Assembly: GCA_934371505.1 (NCBI GenBank)
Contig: CAKRNW010000093.1
Coordinates: 1-9,156 of the forward strand
Direction: 5' to 3'
Length of the DNA stretch: 9,156 nucleotides
Source: an uncultured Lachnospiraceae bacterium
Lineage (GTDB): Bacteria > Bacillota > Clostridia > Lachnospirales > Lachnospiraceae
Part shown: positions 8,023-9,156 of the stretch, piece after piece
How the letters are laid out: each line of letters opens with the position of its first letter
Position numbering within the stretch: position 1 is the first letter of the stretch
The notes under the pieces: generated by a model
What the model saw: the letters and a program-made list of their open reading frames with translations, nothing else
What the model was told of the DNA's origin: nothing
Databases searched by the model: none
Position numbers and translations under genes: made by a program

Positions 8023-8487
8023 TTAAAAATCCAGCGCCAGATGGATTGCTGCTACATCTCCTCTTAAGAAGCTGCGCTTTTCTCCCGCCTGCTCAATCAC
8101 AATCGTATCTGCATCAAAGGAACACAGGGTTCCTTCAAATTCTTTACATTTCTCAATGGCTTTGTAAGTTTTTACCACCACATCCCTGCCGATGCTCTTT
8201 TCCAAATGTTTGTCTTTTTTCAGCTGTCTGCCAAGTCCGGGACTGCTCACTTCAAGGATATAGGCTTCCTCAATATAGTCCTCCTCATCCAGAACATCCG
8301 ACAATGCGCGGCTCACATTCTCACAATCGTTAATGTTAACTCCCTCCGGCTTGTCGATGTAAACCCGCAGGTACCATTCCCCTGCTTCTTTTACATATTC
8401 CACATCGTAAATTTCCACCTGGAAACGTTCCACGATAGGGACAAGCAATTCTTCCGTCTTTGCTTCGTATGTCTCTTTTTTAGACAT
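8023..8487 (-). CDS. rimP: Ribosome maturation factor RimP
   Basis: RimP binds the pre-30S subunit and helps assembly, notably uS12 docking. The 154-residue protein shows RVYIDK (41-46), VNINDCENVSRALSDVLDEED (50-70) and the family signature YILEVSSPGLGR (76-87), then GRDVVVKTY (100-108) in the C-terminal SH3-like domain, and ends with IHLALDF. I place the start at the ATG at 8487, 10 bases after AAAGGA (8498-8503). A GTG two codons earlier (8493) is in frame but only 4 bases from that site; it would add two residues. It is the first gene of the operon, 216 bases after the tRNA-Glu gene. Confidence 0.96.
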   Translation of the reverse strand: MSKKETYEAKTEELLVPIVERFQVEIYDVEYVKEAGEWYLRVYIDKPEGVNINDCENVSRALSDVLDEEDYIEEAYILEVSSPGLGRQLKKDKHLEKSIGRDVVVKTYKAIEKCKEFEGTLCSFDADTIVIEQAGEKRSFLRGDVAAIHLALDF

Positions 8488-8497
8488 GTACACACGT

Positions 8498-8503
8498 TCC
8501 TTT
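8498..8503 (-). promoter_or_regulatory. Ribosome binding site of rimP
   Basis: The minus strand reads AAAGGA here. It decides between the GTG at 8493 (spacing 4) and the ATG at 8487 (spacing 10), favouring the latter. The seven bases immediately upstream (8504-8510, AATAGTG on the minus strand) are the exact complement of CACTATT in the 3' arm of the leader hairpin at 8544-8550. Confidence 0.6.
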
Positions 8504-8540
8504 CACTATTCAGTTGTCATTGCCACACCCGTTTGGGCAC

Positions 8541-8567
8541 AAAAATAGTGGACTCGCAAGTCCACTA
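8541..8567 (-). terminator. Terminator-like hairpin in the rimP-nusA leader (candidate attenuator)
   Basis: On the minus strand a perfect 9-bp stem, TAGTGGACT with AGTCCACTA, closes a TGCG tetraloop and is followed by five T residues, then GTGCCC. This is an intrinsic-terminator architecture with a short, interrupted U tract. It lies 54 bases upstream of the rimP ATG and downstream of a separate tRNA terminator, so it is not needed for the tRNA alone. B. subtilis nusA is reported to be autoregulated by leader attenuation without an antiterminator; this hairpin has the right place and form for the same. That function is inferred. Confidence 0.75.
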
Positions 8568-8574
8568 CTTCTGT

Positions 8575-8603
8575 AGCCTAGCACTTTTCTTCCGAAAAAG
8601 CAA
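8575..8603 (-). promoter_or_regulatory. Weak candidate promoter proximal to the rimP leader hairpin
   Basis: The minus strand shows TTGCTT (8598-8603), a 17-base spacer and TAGGCT (8575-8580) preceded by TGC, an extended -10 feature. Each hexamer matches the consensus in only three positions. If used, transcription would begin at about 8568, so that the leader hairpin would form the extreme 5' end of the mRNA. Confidence 0.3.
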
Positions 8604-8613
8604 GGGCTTTTTC
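8594..8613. repeat. Small perfect inverted repeat in the leader
   Basis: Eight-base arms (GAAAAAGC and GCTTTTTC) flank four bases. Because the arms themselves carry the A and T tracts, it could act as a weak bidirectional terminator or simply be a leader hairpin. Function is unknown. Confidence 0.45.
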
Positions 8614-8622
8614 CCATTTTTC

Positions 8623-8650
8623 CTTATATTTCTATATAAAAAAGCTCCAA
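8623..8650 (-). promoter_or_regulatory. Candidate sigma-A promoter of the rimP-nusA-infB operon
   Basis: The minus strand shows TTGGAG (8645-8650), a 16-base spacer and TATAAG (8623-8628; five of six matches to TATAAT). The -35 lies within the tRNA terminator hairpin. Predicted initiation at about 8615 would give a leader of roughly 130 bases that includes the hairpin at 8541-8567, a suitable layout for attenuation. The -35 is weak, so this is a candidate only. Confidence 0.35.
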
Positions 8651-8671
8651 AACCGTTCATCGGTTTGGAAC
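8638..8671 (-). terminator. Intrinsic terminator of tRNA-Glu
   Basis: On the minus strand GTTCCAAACCG and CGGTTTTGGAGC form a stem of about 10 bp with one bulged base, around an ATGAA loop, followed by six T residues (8638-8643). It lies about 32 bases after the tRNA 3' end, which fits termination of the tRNA-Glu transcript. Confidence 0.85.
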
Positions 8672-8703
8672 TTCCTTCGGGTTGGGCTGTTAAATTAACA
8701 GAG

Positions 8704-8775
8704 CAGCTGATAGGGGAATCGAACCCCTGTTTCCGCCGTGAGAGGGCGGCGTCTTAACCGCTTGACCAATCAGCC
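8704..8775 (-). tRNA. tRNA-Glu (anticodon CUC)
   Basis: The 72-base sequence folds into a complete cloverleaf: a 7-bp acceptor stem (GGCTGAT with ATCAGCT, the first pair being G-U), a short D stem GTC/GAC with loop AAGCGGTTAA, an anticodon stem CCGCC/GGCGG, a 4-base variable loop AAAC, and a T arm AGGGG-TTCGATT-CCCCT. The 7-base anticodon loop CTCTCAC places CTC at 8740-8742, which reads GAG (Glu). The discriminator is G. No CCA is encoded (CTC follows), so the end must be added by the CCA-adding enzyme. It lies between polC and rimP and has its own promoter and terminator. Confidence 0.96.
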
Positions 8776-8805
8776 TTTTTTGTGTTTGTCACACGCGACT
8801 TGTTT

Positions 8806-8834
8806 ATACTACAACATGTTTCAAAGAAATGCAA
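8806..8834 (-). promoter_or_regulatory. Promoter of tRNA-Glu
   Basis: The minus strand has TTGCAT (8829-8834) and TAGTAT (8806-8811) separated by exactly 17 bases. Predicted initiation is at about 8799, 24 bases ahead of the mature tRNA 5' end. The promoter follows an A/T-rich tract. Confidence 0.7.
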
Positions 8835-8836
8835 GC

Positions 8837-8873
8837 CTTTTTTTAAAAAAATTTGAATAATTTAAAATTTTCT
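8837..8873 (-). promoter_or_regulatory. A/T-tract region, UP-element-like
   Basis: Just upstream of the tRNA-Glu -35, about 37 bases are nearly all A/T with phased A and T runs (AAAATTTTAAATTATTC then seven T and seven A). This resembles the UP elements that bind the alpha C-terminal domain at stable-RNA promoters. The assignment rests on composition and position. Confidence 0.45.
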
Positions 8874-9010
8874 TTTGGAGCATTCAATTTTCCCTCATTT
8901 TGCGGGCTTTTCCGGGATTCCGGTTCCTAAAAATTTTGGGGGAACTATTCAGCACCCCATTCGCAAAATCGCGGTTCCACCGCTTTCCTTTTGCTCATGT
9001 GGTGATCCCG
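8874..9010. other. Intergenic spacer with no recognised gene
   Basis: This is the middle part of the spacer between polC and tRNA-Glu. I see no convincing coding frame on either strand. It holds two minor inverted repeats, CCGG-GATT-CCGG at 8912-8923 and GCGGT-TCC-ACCGC at 8971-8983, neither followed by a T tract on the minus strand. Confidence 0.5.
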
Positions 9011-9069
9011 CCATATTAATTTGCTGTCTTGTCTGCATGCAAGCATGCACAGACAGCAAATTTGCATGG
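9011..9069. repeat. 59-bp imperfect palindrome just after polC
   Basis: Arms of 19 bases (9011-9029 and 9051-9069) match at 16 of 19 positions, including an unbroken 12-bp block AATTTGCTGTCT / AGACAGCAAATT. An inner stem TGCATG/CATGCA closes a CUUG tetraloop in the minus-strand RNA. It begins 15 bases after the polC stop. No T tract follows on the minus strand, so it is not a classical intrinsic terminator; an mRNA 3'-end stabilising hairpin or a dispersed palindromic repeat are the alternatives. Confidence 0.75.
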
Positions 9070-9084
9070 CTCTGAATCGTTCCA

Positions 9085-9156
9085 TCACATGGCAAAGTCA
9101 AACAGACTAATCTGGTTGGACTCTGGGATGTCTCCCAGAATTCCCAAATCTGCCAT
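9085..9156 (-). CDS. polC: DNA polymerase III subunit alpha, PolC type (C-terminal 23 residues only)
   Basis: The minus-strand frame running in from the right edge ends with GDIPESNQISLFDFAM and a TGA stop. This matches the very C-terminus of Gram-positive PolC, the replicative polymerase, where a short (L)P(E/D)xxQ(L/I)S(L/I)F segment forms the beta-clamp-binding motif; here it is QISLF. The position directly upstream of rimP-nusA is the conserved polC site in Firmicutes, which supports the call. The ATG at the edge is taken as an internal Met. Only the tail is present, so the catalytic domains cannot be checked. Confidence 0.82.
   Translation of the reverse strand: MADLGILGDIPESNQISLFDFAM

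Noticed and set aside
8494..8703. Leader considered as a riboswitch or T-box
   Set aside because: No T-box motif, specifier loop or recognised riboswitch core is visible; the structure is limited to simple hairpins.
8206..8757. 183-codon plus-strand open frame spanning rimP, the leader and the tRNA
   Set aside because: It runs antisense through rimP, two hairpins and a tRNA gene; the sequence resembles no family I recognise.
9011..9069. Palindrome considered as the intrinsic terminator of polC
   Set aside because: No run of T follows it on the minus strand, so a classical intrinsic terminator is not supported.
8875..9075. 66-codon plus-strand open frame in the polC-tRNA spacer
   Set aside because: No ribosome binding site, Cys-rich random-looking sequence, and it crosses the palindrome at 9011-9069.

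Overview
The window carries the conserved translation and transcription 'nusA-infB' operon of a Gram-positive bacterium, all on the minus strand. The gene order, the PolC-type C-terminal tail at the right edge, the ylxR-ylxQ pair, the GGAGG-type ribosome binding sites and the insertion of an nrnA gene between rbfA and truB point to Clostridia, most likely a Lachnospiraceae-type gut anaerobe. That taxonomic placement is inference from gene order and protein style. I see no plus-strand gene, mobile element, CRISPR array or phage gene.

Reading in the direction of transcription (right to left): the last 23 codons of polC (replicative DNA polymerase III alpha, Gram-positive type) enter at the right edge. 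A roughly 300-base spacer follows. It holds a 59-bp imperfect palindrome, an AT-rich UP-like tract and a good sigma-A-type promoter driving a tRNA-Glu(CUC) gene. The tRNA is followed by an intrinsic terminator. A leader of about 150 bases then contains two candidate promoters, a small palindrome and a second, perfect-stem terminator-like hairpin placed in front of rimP.

The operon is rimP (30S maturation), nusA (transcription elongation/termination factor), ylxR/rnpM (RNase P modulator), ylxQ (L7Ae-type RNA-binding protein), infB (IF-2), rbfA (30S maturation), nrnA (nanoRNase / pAp phosphatase), truB (tRNA psi55 synthase) and ribF (riboflavin kinase/FAD synthetase, cut by the left edge about at its natural end). 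Genes are tightly packed: gaps are 2-27 bases up to truB, with one 14-base overlap (ylxR/ylxQ), and several ribosome binding sites lie inside the preceding gene. The one larger gap is 69 bases between truB and ribF.

Functionally the cluster couples transcription (NusA), tRNA and rRNA processing (YlxR, YlxQ, TruB), small-subunit assembly (RimP, RbfA), initiation (IF-2) and RNA-end turnover (NrnA). The most interesting non-coding signal is the leader terminator in front of rimP-nusA, which fits a NusA-autoregulatory attenuator. The most interesting protein feature is a linker of about 240 residues in IF-2 that is very rich in Gly, Asn, Gln and Arg. Otherwise this is a conserved housekeeping region; I found no convincing new multi-gene system.
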